A stretch of 64,000 bases of DNA from Aphanothece sp. CMT-3BRIN-NPC111. GTDB lineage: Bacteria; Cyanobacteriota; Cyanobacteriia; Cyanobacteriales; JAHHGU01. Numbering within the stretch: the stretch's first letter is position 1; each line of letters opens with the position of its first letter. The notes beneath the pieces were generated by a model. That model saw only the letters and a program-made list of their open reading frames with translations. It searched no databases and was not told where the DNA came from. Location of the stretch: contig JAHHGU010000017.1 in the NCBI GenBank assembly GCA_019359765.1, positions 27,897-91,896 of the forward strand, given 5' to 3'. The position numbers were made by a program, and so were the translations under genes. Positions 63,949 through 64,000 of this stretch are shown here, piece by piece.

Positions 63949-64000
63949 ATGCAGCTGATCGACACCCAGGTCCACATAAACTTTGACCTCTTCGAGTCAG
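63949..64000 (+). CDS. tatD: TatD-family hydrolase, 5' end only
   Basis: Seventeen codons from ATG at 63949 read MQLIDTQVHINFDLFES, closely matching the start of cyanobacterial TatD-family metal-dependent DNases. The first His of the usual DTHVH metal motif is Gln here. The rest lies outside the window. Confidence 0.7.
   Translation, partial: MQLIDTQVHINFDLFES

Noticed and set aside
1..64000. CRISPR arrays, rRNA and tRNA genes
   Set aside because: No regularly spaced direct repeats of 25-40 bp and no rRNA or T-loop (GGTTCGANTCC) patterns were seen by eye. A tRNAscan-SE and Infernal run would settle this.

Overview
The window is cyanobacterial chromosome. The evidence is form IB RuBisCO in the order rbcL-rbcX-rbcS, a PucC/LhaA-type chlorophyll transporter, a Ycf66-family protein, a CrtD-like carotenoid desaturase, an NdbB-like type 2 NAD(P)H dehydrogenase, the hisD / rpsT-tatD arrangement, many HIP1 octamers (GCGATCGC) and abundant short heptamer repeats. 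It looks like a repeat-rich, large-genome (filamentous or complex) lineage. I would not name a genus.

Layout. 1-7.6 kb: the 5' part of a PucC-like transporter (minus), two gene relics, an aldo/keto reductase, a small coiled-coil protein, an acyl desaturase and a large unknown membrane protein. 7.7-11.5 kb: an unusual accessory locus. A ParB-like protein with a 17-residue tandem repeat is translationally coupled to a protein that fuses a restriction-type PD-ExK nuclease domain to a ParA ATPase; a second ParA lies divergently. 11.7-15.7 kb: ileS and pyrC. 15.8-17.1 kb: a broken gene followed by an attC-like imperfect palindrome. 17.1-21.9 kb: ycf66, panB and the RuBisCO operon with a clear terminator. 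21.9-24.4 kb: an NB-ARC/TPR (STAND) gene in one continuous frame, interrupted by two stop codons. 24.6-27.4 kb: ispD, a small zinc ribbon, a prohibitin and endonuclease V. 27.7-35.9 kb: a signalling-like cluster of an FHA protein, an FHA-flavoprotein fusion, a four-helix membrane protein, a CPA2 antiporter and two Ser/Thr kinases, one lacking the DFG aspartate. 36.4-42.1 kb: ndbB-like, a PLD-like lipoprotein, a cysteine desulfurase and a DUF1995 protein. 42.3-46 kb: a TetR regulator with a visible operator/promoter ahead of GST and PNPOx-like genes, then a GNAT and miaE. 46.2-54.1 kb: a phosphatase, an M48 protease, a DUF4330 protein, a hydrolase, polyphosphate glucokinase, an ABM monooxygenase, a decayed hicBA, fructosamine kinase and an M16 peptidase. 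54.2-64 kb: crtD-like, a pentapeptide protein, a repeat-rich membrane protein, hslO, a universal stress protein, hisD, rpsT and the start of tatD.

Most genes are single or in pairs. The clearest units are rbcLXS, the nuclease-ParA/ParB pair, GST-PNPOx, miaE-GNAT, cysteine desulfurase-DUF1995, and M16-fructosamine kinase. Intergenic space is filled with dispersed repeats (AGAGACG hairpins, MITE-like elements, heptamer repeats). Two of these lie inside reading frames without breaking them. I saw no rRNA, tRNA, CRISPR array or intact transposase. This was judged by eye, so a tRNA could have been missed.
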